DNA from: G965212025 sp965215765
GTDB lineage: Bacteria > Pseudomonadota > Gammaproteobacteria > Poriferisulfidales > Oxydemutatoraceae
Length of the DNA: 64,000 bases
Assembly: GCA_965215765.1 (NCBI GenBank)
Contig: OZ244118.1
Location: forward strand, 930,001-994,000
Direction of reading: 5' to 3'
Numbering within the stretch: position 1 is the stretch's first letter; each line of letters starts with the position of its first letter. The notes beneath the pieces are model-generated. The model ran no database searches. It saw only the letters and a program-made list of their open reading frames with translations, and had not been told where the DNA came from. Below, piece by piece: positions 8,624-17,164 of the stretch. Made by a program: the position numbers and the translations under genes.

Positions 8624-9655
8624 ATGAAAAATAAGGCAAGAGCACCCAGAAATAGAACAATGACACTGACAAGCGATGAGATTAACTTTCTTAAATTACA
8701 AGTCAAGAGTTATGAGGATGTTAAGTCGTCACCTGATGTACTTCGAAATAATATAATAAATAGTGACTTTGAGTCATGTGTGGAATACATGGGCGACCAT
8801 TCAATTGATCTGCTTATATTAGATCCTCCTTACAACCTGGATAAGAATTTTAATGGATATAAGTTTAACAAGCGTTCGGTTAAGGACTACGAGCTGTATC
8901 TTGAAGAAGTATTCAGGATTTTTATCCCAAAGTTAAAGAAATCGTCATCTATATATATTTGCGGTGAATGGAAGTCCTCTGTGTCAATATATACAGCCGC
9001 CAGCAGGTTTTTTAAGGTTAGAAACCGTATTACATGGGAAAGAGAAAAAGGCCGTGGTGCACTTTCGAACTGGAAGAGTTGCAGTGAAGACATCTGGTTT
9101 TGCACTATGTCAGATGTGCATACTTTTAATGTTGAGAAAGTCAAGATTAGAAGAAAAATTATTGCCCCCTACAGAAACCGTGATGGTTCCCCGAAGGATT
9201 GGAGTGAGTCTTTATGTGGAAGCTTTAGGGATACCTCGCCTTCAAACCTGTGGTCAGACATTACCATTCCATTTTGGTCTATGCCTGAAAACACTGACCA
9301 CCCAACTCAAAAGAGCGAAAAGCTTATTGCCAAGCTGATTTTAGCGAGCACAAATGAGGGCGATTGTGTCTGTGATCCGTTTCTTGGAAGTGGAACGACT
9401 GCCGTTGTTGCAAAAAAGCTAAAGAGAGACTTTGTGGCATTTGAACTCAACAATGAATATTCCCTTCTTGCGCAAAAGAGACTAAACCAGGCAGATACTG
9501 ATGGTTCCATACAAGGCTATACGGATGATGTTTTTTGGGAGAGAAATACACTCAATCATCAAAAAGAGGCTAAAGGAAAAAGAGATAATAAAAAAAGTAA
9601 TTCCACGAAAATTTCTTATCTTAACTACTCAGGTTCCCTCTTTGAGCGATACTAA
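8624..9655 (+). CDS. DNA N4/N6 methyltransferase (beta class)
   Basis: This is a SAM-dependent amino-methyltransferase acting on adenine N6 or cytosine N4 in DNA. In its 343 residues the catalytic DPPY (67-70) precedes the SAM-binding DPFLGSGTT (251-259), which is the beta-class order. HPTQK at 226-230 is the usual lead-in to the C-terminal SAM site. The start has a GGGGAG ribosome binding site. No restriction gene is adjacent (a guaA remnant lies upstream and an AT-rich gap downstream), so it looks like an orphan methylase, either regulatory or the survivor of a lost R-M pair. The C-terminal 60 residues are rich in K and N and look divergent. Confidence 0.9.
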   Translation: MKNKARAPRNRTMTLTSDEINFLKLQVKSYEDVKSSPDVLRNNIINSDFESCVEYMGDHSIDLLILDPPYNLDKNFNGYKFNKRSVKDYELYLEEVFRIFIPKLKKSSSIYICGEWKSSVSIYTAASRFFKVRNRITWEREKGRGALSNWKSCSEDIWFCTMSDVHTFNVEKVKIRRKIIAPYRNRDGSPKDWSESLCGSFRDTSPSNLWSDITIPFWSMPENTDHPTQKSEKLIAKLILASTNEGDCVCDPFLGSGTTAVVAKKLKRDFVAFELNNEYSLLAQKRLNQADTDGSIQGYTDDVFWERNTLNHQKEAKGKRDNKKSNSTKISYLNYSGSLFERY

Positions 9656-10095
9656 GCGTTGAAGAAAAGCAGTTGCCTGAGACATGTTAATCCTTTCCCG
9701 ATAGCTTTCAGAAAATATTTTTTCAAAATAAGTTAATATGATTGAAGATCGGTGCGGCCTCTGAATTTTGGAGTAGTGTGAAACATTTTAAATCGGTGTT
9801 TAATATAGATGTGATGTGAATCATTCTACCGATGGATTCACGTAGCGGATCTAGTAGATTTTATGCCCCTTGGAAAAAAGCTTAAGAATCACTGTAAGGC
9901 TTACTGAGCAGGTGCATGGATTGTGGGGCGATATTGCTATCGGGCTGAATGTCTCATTGTCGTGGATTGTTCGCTTTGCGACTTCCCGGTTCCTCACTAA
10001 TTAACAAGGTAGTATCGAAGGTCAAGGTGAACTACCGTTTGAAATGGACTCCGAGCTTGGTTTAAGCTTTGGGGTAGGAAATATAGGGAGATTGT
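9656..10095. other. 440-bp intergenic region, no gene seen
   Basis: This spacer between the two DNA methyltransferase genes is more AT-rich than its surroundings at its left end (for example TTTCAGAAAATATTTTTTCA). It has no ORF with coding character. It probably holds the promoter of the C5 methyltransferase gene. TTTAATATAGATG near 9798 is a possible -10 region, but I cannot fix a -35. The right end provides the ribosome binding site AGGGAGATTGT before ATG 10096. Confidence 0.5.
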
Positions 10096-11418
10096 ATGTT
10101 TTCAGCCGTTAGTCTTTTTTGCGGAGCCGGTGGGCTCGACCTTGGGTTTGCTTCAGAAGGCTTCGACTTGGTGTATGCATGCGATAACGATCCAGCAGCG
10201 ATAGAAACGTATAAGAGGAACATAGATTCCCGGGCGCACCTATGCGATGTTACATCCCCCGAATTCGAAGGCAACGTCAAAGCCATTGGCGGTGTTGATG
10301 TGGTTCTTGGCGGCTTCCCATGCCAAGGATTTTCAAAGTCTGGTCCAAAGAAAAGCGATGATGTTCGAAATAAGCTCTATCTGGAGATGAGAAAGGCTGT
10401 AATGCACCTTCAACCAAAGGTTTTTATTGCGGAGAACGTTGATGGACTCTCTCAGAATTTTGGAGGTCACTACTTGCGTCAAATATACACTGGCTTTGAA
10501 GAGCTTGGTTACTCTGTTGAGTATAGGATCCTCAATGCGGCGAGGTATGGGGTTCCGCAACATAGACGCAGGGTTTTTTTTGTTGGCGTGCGAGATGCGC
10601 TCAGGCATCCCTTCATCTGGCCCGAACCCACGCACACAGCAGTAACGAGAAATGGAGAGTCCGAAGTCTTCGACTCACTGCCACTTTCCCCCAAAGTGTT
10701 GTCGGATAAACCGCCGGTCACTATTCGAGACGCGATATCAGACCTTCGGTTGCTGGATGCGAATGTAGCCGATCACAGAGTTGTCTTGAGATGGCCGAAG
10801 CGGTATGACCAAATAATTCGAAAGATCGGTTCCTGCCAAAAGTTATGTAACGTCAGGTTTGCGCCGACTTCGGTTTTTACTTGGGATATTCCTGAGGTGT
10901 TCGGCAAAGTAACGAAGCCACAAATTGAGGTGCTCGAAACGATAGGAAAGAATCGTAGACATAAGAAATACGGTTCAATTCCTAACGGAAATCCTCTGGC
11001 TCAAGATATAATTGAAGGTCTAAGCGGTCTTCCCGATTTGACTAAAGATCTGGCACGACTGGTAGAAAAGGGATACTTGAAAGAGCAGGATGGTAAGTAC
11101 GACTTAAAGGGGGCGATGTTTTGTTCCGGACTCTTCAAGCGACCAGATTGGGAGCAACCCTCGCCGACCATTCTCACCAATTTCTATAATCCAAGGTACT
11201 TCCTGCACCCTACCGAAGACAGGCCTTTTTCCCTTCGTGAGTGCGCTCGATTGCAAGGGTTTCCAGACAGTTTCATGTTTACTGATAGTGAGAGTGAGCA
11301 AAAGCTAAAGGATGGTTACCGTCTCGTTGGAAATGCGGTGCCACCCGCACTGGCGAAGCTCTTCGGTCGTTCCGTTGCTAAGCTTTTGGATAGAATGAAC
11401 GGACTAGCCTCCTGGTGA
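10096..11418 (+). CDS. DNA cytosine-5 methyltransferase (Dcm family)
   Basis: Methylates cytosine at C5 in a specific DNA site. The 440 residues carry the family motifs in order: motif I SLFCGAGGLDLGF (6-18), motif IV GFPCQGFS with catalytic C76, motif VI ENV (113-115), motif VIII QHRRRVFFVG, and motif X LVGNAVPP near the C-terminus, with a target recognition region between VIII and IX. The gene appears intact. Its stop overlaps the GTG of the next gene (GTGA), the usual layout of a type II R-M pair in which the following gene would be the cognate endonuclease or an accessory protein. Confidence 0.94.
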   Translation: MFSAVSLFCGAGGLDLGFASEGFDLVYACDNDPAAIETYKRNIDSRAHLCDVTSPEFEGNVKAIGGVDVVLGGFPCQGFSKSGPKKSDDVRNKLYLEMRKAVMHLQPKVFIAENVDGLSQNFGGHYLRQIYTGFEELGYSVEYRILNAARYGVPQHRRRVFFVGVRDALRHPFIWPEPTHTAVTRNGESEVFDSLPLSPKVLSDKPPVTIRDAISDLRLLDANVADHRVVLRWPKRYDQIIRKIGSCQKLCNVRFAPTSVFTWDIPEVFGKVTKPQIEVLETIGKNRRHKKYGSIPNGNPLAQDIIEGLSGLPDLTKDLARLVEKGYLKEQDGKYDLKGAMFCSGLFKRPDWEQPSPTILTNFYNPRYFLHPTEDRPFSLRECARLQGFPDSFMFTDSESEQKLKDGYRLVGNAVPPALAKLFGRSVAKLLDRMNGLASW

Positions 11419-12185
11419 AGCTGCCTAATGTCACATTAGATTTGTCGCAGGAGATAGCCGAGTTTGATGTTTGGATTACGCCGGCTCTCGGATCAATTCA
11501 GGAAACTGACAAGTTCAGACAGGAGCTTGACGCAGTAGCAACAACCTTCGATTTTTTGGCAAATGCTGCTGATGACTTTTCGGATCCAAGTCAATTACAA
11601 GCTTCCTATGTCGCTGAGGCATTCGACGCGTTGGTCAGAGAAATTATTGACAGCGAGGGAGCTGAAGCGTCTCTAAATCAGATCTTTCGGATGCTACGGG
11701 CTCTTGCTTCAACGATGTACTTAGTAACCGGGAAGTCAGACAACAACGTTAAGTGCCAGCTACCCATTCACCTAACGAACACAGTTGGTGTCGAAGATCT
11801 CCTAAAGGTTAGCAAGACAGAAAAGGGGTATTCGCTCCAGCGAGCTTCTGTCCCGCGGGAGCTGACAGCTGACAGCTATATGTCGCTGATAGCTTCTCTC
11901 TACGAGGCAGATACACTCGGGCTCCTTGATCGCAATATTGCAGAAGCACATGATCGCCCTCAGAAACTACTCGAGTATTTCATTGAGTTTATTTTGTCAG
12001 ATGATGATAGTGTTTCGCAACTTTGGAGCCTGGGGCAAAGCTACTGTGAATTAAAAGCTTTCGACGGAGATAGGCATCTGTCGCTTCTTGCTCCGCTTAT
12101 CATCTTCCAGGTTAGGGGTTCCGTAACCGCTTCAGGTAGGCATGAACCAAGACGAAGCCATTGCCGTCATGTTGAAAGAACATGA
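11415..12185 (+). CDS. Unrecognised partner of the C5 methyltransferase, truncated at the 3-prime end
   Basis: The first 235 or so residues form a plausible protein (acidic and leucine-rich, for example YMSLIASLYEADTLG and LLEYFIEFILSDDDS), translationally coupled to the methyltransferase. I do not recognise the family; by position it could be the matching restriction enzyme. The last 20 or so residues (after LLAPLIIFQ, about 12110) are rich in R, H and S and overlap, out of frame, the hsdR remnant that begins at 12142. The true C-terminus was therefore probably lost when two R-M loci were joined. Likely inactive as an endonuclease. Confidence 0.55.
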   Translation: MKLPNVTLDLSQEIAEFDVWITPALGSIQETDKFRQELDAVATTFDFLANAADDFSDPSQLQASYVAEAFDALVREIIDSEGAEASLNQIFRMLRALASTMYLVTGKSDNNVKCQLPIHLTNTVGVEDLLKVSKTEKGYSLQRASVPRELTADSYMSLIASLYEADTLGLLDRNIAEAHDRPQKLLEYFIEFILSDDDSVSQLWSLGQSYCELKAFDGDRHLSLLAPLIIFQVRGSVTASGRHEPRRSHCRHVERT

Positions 12186-13152
12186 AAGGGTCAAAGAGAT
12201 GTATCGTGGTTTCGACTATTCGGCGGCTTTGCGAGGTACCCCAGAGGAACACCTGTCAGTGATAGCTGGTGCCATGGAATGGATACTTGAAGCGCAAAGA
12301 AAGGCCGCCGAACGTGAAACAAGTGATGCAGCAAAAAACAGGCGCACAAGCGTTACTCTGACGCAGTGTTGGCGCTGAGCAGAGCGTTTGCACTTGCTGC
12401 TCCCGGTGATGAGGCGGAAGAGATGCGCGATGAGGTTGGTTTCTTTCAAGCGGTTCGCGCTGCGTTGATCAAAGGCACAGGAAGCAAAAAGAAGACCCAA
12501 GACAACGAACTGGTCGTAAGGCAGATCGTTGACCACGCTGTCATTTCCACTGAGATCATAGATATTTTGCAGGCGGCAGGTTTGAAATCGCAGGATATCT
12601 CTATTTTATCGGATGAGTTCCTCGCAGAAATACAGGGAATGGAGAAAAAGAATCTGGCGTTAGAAATGCTTAAAAGACTTATTAACGAAGAGATCAGTTC
12701 AAAGTTGCGTTCTCGTGTTGTTAAAACGAAAGCCTTTTCTGAGCGGCTGAATGAGGCTGTTGATCGTTACCACACCAACGCATTGACGACGGTTAAAGTT
12801 ATTGAAATGCTGATAGATTTGGCAAAGGAAATTCGTGCTAGAATTCACCAGCAAGGCAAAGATGGTATGTCAGAACAAGAGGTCGCTTTATATGAAAGCT
12901 GTATCGGAAAACAAGAGTGCAGCCGATGAAATGGGCGATGAGAAGCTAAAGTTCTTGGCACGTGAATTACTGAAGACTGCGCATTACAACGCAACGATTG
13001 ACTGGTATCACAGTGATATGGTGCGGGCAAAAATGCGGGTAGCAGTCAGGCGCGTATTGAAAAAACTTGGCTACCCACCGGATTTGCAATCTTCAGCTAT
13101 TCAGACTGTTCTTCAGCAGGCAGAGATTTTTTTGGAGAAGTGGGCTGCCTAA
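12142..13152 (+). pseudogene. hsdR: hsdR C-terminal remnant of a second type I system, frameshifted twice
   Basis: Three reading frames joined end to end give the C-terminal third of an EcoR124I-like HsdR: AVMLKEHERVKEMYRGFDYS, then LALSRAFALAAPGDEAE and DEVGFFQAVRAALIKGTGS, then ADEMGDEKLKFLARELL and RAKMRVAVRRVLKKLGYPP. Frames change near 12330-12350, in a run of six A, and near 12895, in a run of three A. The N-terminal nuclease and the helicase are absent, as are hsdM and hsdS. This family differs from the intact EcoEI-like HsdR at 2660, so a second type I system once stood here. Confidence 0.88.
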
Positions 13153-13167
13153 GCAGGAGTTATGTAG

Positions 13168-13947
13168 ATGACAGCTATCTATTGGCAACTCTCCATATTC
13201 GCAACGATAGCACTAGCGAGTCTTTTGGTGATACAGAGCGTTCTACCGAGCAGATCACTTCTGATTGTTTGCGGAATTTGGACTCTCCACACGCTAGTGC
13301 AATTGACCCCGCCGCTCATGGTCGTTCAGCTAGTGGTGATTTGGGTCTCCTACTCCATTTTTTCGTATATTGTGGCTAAGAGAGCTGAAACCATTAATCT
13401 TCGCCAAGAGCTTGCAGTCTTGACTGCAGCCTTGTCTGAAGAGCAGCGAAACAATATTGCTACGATACCAGAGGAAAGCATGCAGATTCTGAGTGGTGTA
13501 GAGCATCGTGACTATTTGTTCAAAAGCTTGCGTTCCACAGAACACAAAATCATGATTTTATCTGGCTGGATCAGTAGCCGTGTGATTGATGAGCAATTTG
13601 TGAGTCTTCTTGCACTGAAGCTGGGGCAAGGTGTACACGTTTACATTGGATATGGCTGGGAAAACTCGAAGGGAAAGCATTCCCAGTCAGTCATTTCAAA
13701 GGAAGCCCTTGCTAGCCTAAAAAGAATAACCAGGCAACATCCTAAAGCAATTTTTGTTTCCAAATTTGCCACGCACGAGAAGCTGCTGGTGCTCGACGAA
13801 AAAAAGGTGGTGTACGGTTCCGCTAATTGGTTGTGTAACAGGAGCTACAAGAACTCTGAACGAAGTATTGTAATTGCTGATGACGGGCTGGCGAAAGGTG
13901 AGGCTGAAAGAGTTGAAAAGCTGATTCGTCAAAATGTTTTTAGGTGA
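13168..13947 (+). CDS. Membrane-anchored phospholipase D-like (HKD) protein
   Basis: 259 residues. Hydrophobic segments near 8-24, 30-46 and 51-70 form a membrane anchor, followed by a short coiled region (75-95) and one PLD-type domain. The HKD signature is complete: H203-x-K205-x4-D210, then G217-S218-x-N220 (GSANW). A single HKD motif implies that the active site forms by dimerisation, as in Nuc-type nucleases and some PLD-like defence proteins. The start ATG is preceded by GCAGGAGTT. It directly follows the hsdR remnant, and PLD-like genes often accompany type I restriction loci. The substrate (DNA, RNA or lipid) cannot be told from sequence. Confidence 0.75.
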   Translation: MTAIYWQLSIFATIALASLLVIQSVLPSRSLLIVCGIWTLHTLVQLTPPLMVVQLVVIWVSYSIFSYIVAKRAETINLRQELAVLTAALSEEQRNNIATIPEESMQILSGVEHRDYLFKSLRSTEHKIMILSGWISSRVIDEQFVSLLALKLGQGVHVYIGYGWENSKGKHSQSVISKEALASLKRITRQHPKAIFVSKFATHEKLLVLDEKKVVYGSANWLCNRSYKNSERSIVIADDGLAKGEAERVEKLIRQNVFR

Positions 13948-14084
13948 GTGCTTGGCGTGTAAGAACGTAATTGCGCTTATGCAGGCTGGAAGTTACACTC
14001 AAGTTACTTAGCTGAAAAGCATTTTGGCTAAAAAAAGACAGAAAGATCACGAAAGCAGGAACCCCTTCACGGGGCTTATTTAAA

Positions 14085-14756
14085 TTGAAAATAGGAAGAT
14101 TCTTCAAATACAGACTCCCGCCCGATCTTCATAGCCTTTTGTGGGAAAGTGCGGCTTGTGAGTCTGCGGATTTTGTGAAGCAATACATTGGCGAGGTGCT
14201 TGTTTTCAAGAGGGTGCACCAAATTCGAAGTCATGCGGTCGGAAAAATAAAGGAACAGAAAATAGAAGGCGTTTGTTTGGAGTTCGGTGTGTACAAGGCA
14301 AAGTCAATCAACTATTTCGCAAAATGTTTTCCGGAACTCGACTTTGTGGGTTTTGACTCTTTTGAAGGCTTGGCTGAGGATTGGATGGGTCATCACTTGA
14401 CAAAGGGCGGCTTTAACATGGGTGGGAAGCTACCCAGAGTTAAGCAAAATGTGCGTCTCGTGAAGGGTTGGTTCGACCAGACGTTGCCAAAATACTGTCA
14501 GGAATCCCTTCGCGACAAACCCGTCCGGTTCATTCATGTTGACGGAGATACATTTGAGGCAGCCACAATTGTCTTCAAAAACTTGTCTGGGCATCTCAAG
14601 CCGGGAGTCCTTATCTTGTTTGACGAGTTGATCGGCTATCCGAATTGGAAAAATGGAGAGTTTCTCGCCTGGAAAAACATCACTTCCGAGCATTCCATCA
14701 ACTTTCGCTATTTAAGCTTTTGTAGTCAGCAAGCTCTCGTTGAAATTATCGAATGA
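14085..14756 (+). CDS. TylF-like SAM-dependent methyltransferase, copy 4, normal start codon lost
   Basis: 223 residues of a class I methyltransferase fold. The motif I region LEFGVYKAKSINYF, the acidic motif FVGFDSFEG, IHVDGDTFEAA and LFDELIGYPNW are all present, so the catalytic core looks intact, although K-A-K replaces the expected K-G-R/S in motif I. Aligned with copy 5, the ATG and its ribosome binding site are replaced (AAAATGAGAAACCC versus CGAAAGCAGGAACCCC) and there is a 1-nt length change. The reading frame then opens only at TTG 14085, without a clear ribosome binding site. It may be poorly expressed or a recent pseudogene. Substrate unknown. Confidence 0.62.
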   Translation: MKIGRFFKYRLPPDLHSLLWESAACESADFVKQYIGEVLVFKRVHQIRSHAVGKIKEQKIEGVCLEFGVYKAKSINYFAKCFPELDFVGFDSFEGLAEDWMGHHLTKGGFNMGGKLPRVKQNVRLVKGWFDQTLPKYCQESLRDKPVRFIHVDGDTFEAATIVFKNLSGHLKPGVLILFDELIGYPNWKNGEFLAWKNITSEHSINFRYLSFCSQQALVEIIE

Positions 14757-14927
14757 CGGATACCCAGCAAAGAAGCTGCGGTAGCTTGAGCCGATCCAGT
14801 TCCCGAGACCCTTGGCAAAATAGTGGCTTATGTGAGCGGGGGGTGTGCCTGAGCGAGCCGGAAGATACACTCAAGCTGCTTAGCTGAAAAGCGTTTTGGC
14901 TGAACAAAAAACAGGAGAATTATAAAA

Positions 14928-15665
14928 ATGAGAAACCCTTTCTGGAACTTGCTTAAATTGAGAATAGCAAGATTTCTCAAATATAGATCCGCCCCCGCCC
15001 CCGCTCCCGCTCCCGCTCCGTCTCCCGTTCCTATTCTTCATAGCCTTTTGTGGGAAAGTGCGGCTCGTGAGTCTGCGGATTTTGTGAAGCAATACATTGG
15101 TGAGGTGCTTATCTTCAAGAGTTTTCACCAAATTCATGATCATGCGATCGAAAGAATAAAGGAACAGAAAATAGGTGGTGTTTGTTTGGAGTTCGGTGTG
15201 TATAAGGGGAGGTCAATCAACTACTTCGCAAGCCGTCTTCCAGAGCTCGACTTTGTGGGTTTTGACTCTTTTGAAGGCTTGGCTGAGGACTGGACCGGAC
15301 ATCACGCAAGAAAAGGCACCTTTAACTTGGATGGGGAGCTACCTGAAGTTAAGCAAAATGTGCGTCTCGTGAAGGGTTGGTTCGACCAGACGTTGCCAAA
15401 ATACTGCCAGGAATCTCTTCGCGGCAAATCTGTCCGGTTCATTCATGTTGACGGAGATACATTTGAGGCAGCCACAATTGTCTTCAAAAACTTGTCTGGG
15501 CATCTCAAGCCAGGAGTCCTTATCTTGTTTGACGAGTTGATCGGCTATCCGAATTGGAAAAATGGAGAGTTTCTCGCCTGGAAAAATATCACTACTGAGC
15601 ATTCCATCAATTTTCGCTATATAAGCTTTTGTACTAACCAAGCTCTCGTTGAAATTATCGAGTGA
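14928..15665 (+). CDS. TylF-like SAM-dependent methyltransferase, copy 5, intact
   Basis: 245 residues with a good start (CAGGAGAATTATAAAA before ATG). The order is: N-terminal basic segment MRNPFWNLLKLRIARFLKY, a Pro-Ala linker (22-35), a helical block (HSLLWESAARESADF), the SAM-binding motif LEFGVYKGRSINYF, the acidic FVGFDSFEGLAEDW, IHVDGDTFEAA, and LFDELIGYPNW. This resembles the macrocin O-methyltransferase (TylF) superfamily, whose members use Mg and acidic residues at the DGD and DE positions. It is the least degenerate of the five paralogues and the best reference for the family. No biosynthetic partner genes are nearby, so the substrate is unknown. Confidence 0.72.
   Translation: MRNPFWNLLKLRIARFLKYRSAPAPAPAPAPSPVPILHSLLWESAARESADFVKQYIGEVLIFKSFHQIHDHAIERIKEQKIGGVCLEFGVYKGRSINYFASRLPELDFVGFDSFEGLAEDWTGHHARKGTFNLDGELPEVKQNVRLVKGWFDQTLPKYCQESLRGKSVRFIHVDGDTFEAATIVFKNLSGHLKPGVLILFDELIGYPNWKNGEFLAWKNITTEHSINFRYISFCTNQALVEIIE
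14991..15032 (+). repeat. Pro-Ala coding hexanucleotide-like repeat
   Basis: An imperfect CCCGCN repeat inside copy 5 encodes alternating Pro and Ala between the basic N-terminal segment and the methyltransferase domain. Copy 4 lacks the tract and reads RLPPDLHSLLW at the same point, so the number of units has changed between close paralogues. Confidence 0.8.
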
Positions 15666-15691
15666 CGGATACTGGCAAAGAAGTTGCGGTA

Positions 15692-15941
15692 GCTTGAGCC
15701 AAGCCAACTTCTGAGAAAATCACTGCTGTCAGACCTTCGACCTTTTTGTACGGGCGAAGTTCGAGCCAGGACAAACTGAGTCTTCTTTCAGGCAAGAGAT
15801 GTCTGAAAGTTGCGCTTCTTCGGTTTTCCTGTAGCCGCTCAACTTGCTTTCATGGCTATGGTCGATCCATCACTTAGGCCGGTAATTTCTGCAAAAAACG
15901 GTTCCGGTGCGACCCGCTCGATCAAGTCGCATCACAACGTG
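15692..15941 (+). repeat. Direct repeat B with short guaA fragment (partner at 7601-7850)
   Basis: Second copy of the 250-bp repeat. Its right part encodes the same guaA-derived start (VISAKNGSGATRSIKSHHNV, about 15870-15941), after which similarity fades within 20 bp into GC-rich sequence without a gene (15960-16102). Only the first quarter of the guaA remnant of repeat A is present. Confidence 0.85.
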
Positions 15942-16102
15942 AGTGGCTTTGTCCTGAAGCGTCGCTACTTCCACGGTGCTCAAGCTTGGGTACGGGCGAT
16001 AGGCGATGGGCGGCGGTCTTGTTTCTCCGGCCACCGGCGGCGGGAGTCGTTTCCAGAAAAAGACTTGCGGAAAGAAGCTGGTTCTGGCTGAGAGAGGGCT
16101 GT

Positions 16103-17164
16103 TTAACCGTTGGACTTGTCGAGGTCACGTATGACGCGTAAAACCTCGGCTACTGGTTCAAGCAGGTTCCCGGGGATGTAGTTGTATTGCTCCACTTGCG
16201 ACATTAAGTCTCTGGCGAGAGGCACGTTCTGCATGATTGGTATGCCTTCCTGTTTTGCAAGTTCAATGATGCGCTTAGCCAGAATGCCTTCTCCCTTTAC
16301 GGTTACGACTGGCAAAGCGGTGTCTCCTTCGTTGTACATCAGACCCACGGCGTAGTGGGTTGGGTTCGTGACGATGACGGAGGATCGCTTGACGTCATCT
16401 GGAACACGGCTGTTGAGTAATTCTTGGTGCAAGCTGCGGCGCTTCGATTTCATTTCAGGGTTTCCCTCCATTTCTTTATATTCTCTTTTTATTTCGTCCT
16501 TTGACATTTTTAGCTGTTTGATGTGGTCAAACTTCTGAAAGGCAAAGTCGGCGGCGGCAATTGTTGTAAAACCAATCGCCCCGCTCACCATCGTACTGTG
16601 TAACGCTGCCCCTGTAACTGGCAAAACGCAACTCACGCCACAAAACGGGACAGCAAGAATGGAAGGCAGTGCAATGTAGATCACCGATGTTATCAGGCCT
16701 CCGAGAAATCCTATTTTTACGATGGACTTTAAGAGTTCAAACATATTTTTGCTTGAAAAAATTTGCTTTAAACGTGTTCCCGGGTTCAGTTTTTTTATAT
16801 CCGGCTTGATTGATTCGGGAGCCATCAGTGCGCCGATTTGGATATAGTTGGCGAAAATTGCCACGATAATGACGATGAGCATGACCGGGACGGTGAGCTT
16901 TAAACTTAAAATAAAAATCGCGTGTCCCGTGTCTCTTAGCGCGTTCTGGAAATCCAGTCCGTAGTATTTTGGCGGTATCAGAATCATTTTCTGAAACGTT
17001 GTGATATAGCGTTCGCTGTTCAGCCAAAAATAGGCGTACAGCGACACGACCAGTGCCGTGCTGACCAAGTCCTTGCTTTTGGCGACTTGCCCTTTTTTTC
17101 GGGCATCCCTAAGCTTTTTCTGCGTCGGTTGCTCGGTTTTTTCGCCGCTACTGTTGCCGCTCAT
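16103..17164 (-). CDS. sctU: Type III secretion export switch protein SctU (YscU/FlhB family)
   Basis: This inner-membrane export-gate protein switches secretion from needle subunits to translocators and effectors. The 353-residue protein has the basic N-terminus typical of the family (EKTEQPTQKKLRDARKKG), four hydrophobic segments between about 30 and 205, and a cytoplasmic domain with the self-cleavage site NPTH at 267-270. The ATG overlaps the sctT stop (ATGA). It is the last gene of the leftward T3SS operon. The gene is full length and appears functional. Confidence 0.95.
   Translation of the reverse strand: MSGNSSGEKTEQPTQKKLRDARKKGQVAKSKDLVSTALVVSLYAYFWLNSERYITTFQKMILIPPKYYGLDFQNALRDTGHAIFILSLKLTVPVMLIVIIVAIFANYIQIGALMAPESIKPDIKKLNPGTRLKQIFSSKNMFELLKSIVKIGFLGGLITSVIYIALPSILAVPFCGVSCVLPVTGAALHSTMVSGAIGFTTIAAADFAFQKFDHIKQLKMSKDEIKREYKEMEGNPEMKSKRRSLHQELLNSRVPDDVKRSSVIVTNPTHYAVGLMYNEGDTALPVVTVKGEGILAKRIIELAKQEGIPIMQNVPLARDLMSQVEQYNYIPGNLLEPVAEVLRVIRDLDKSNG

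Noticed and set aside
12320..12350. Phase-variable homopolymer in the second hsdR
   Set aside because: The A6 run is short, a second frameshift lies downstream, and the N-terminal two thirds of the gene are missing, so slippage could not restore function.
15960..16102. Possible terminator or gene between repeat B and sctU
   Set aside because: GC-rich with partial inverted repeats but no stable stem followed by a T run, and no ORF with protein character.
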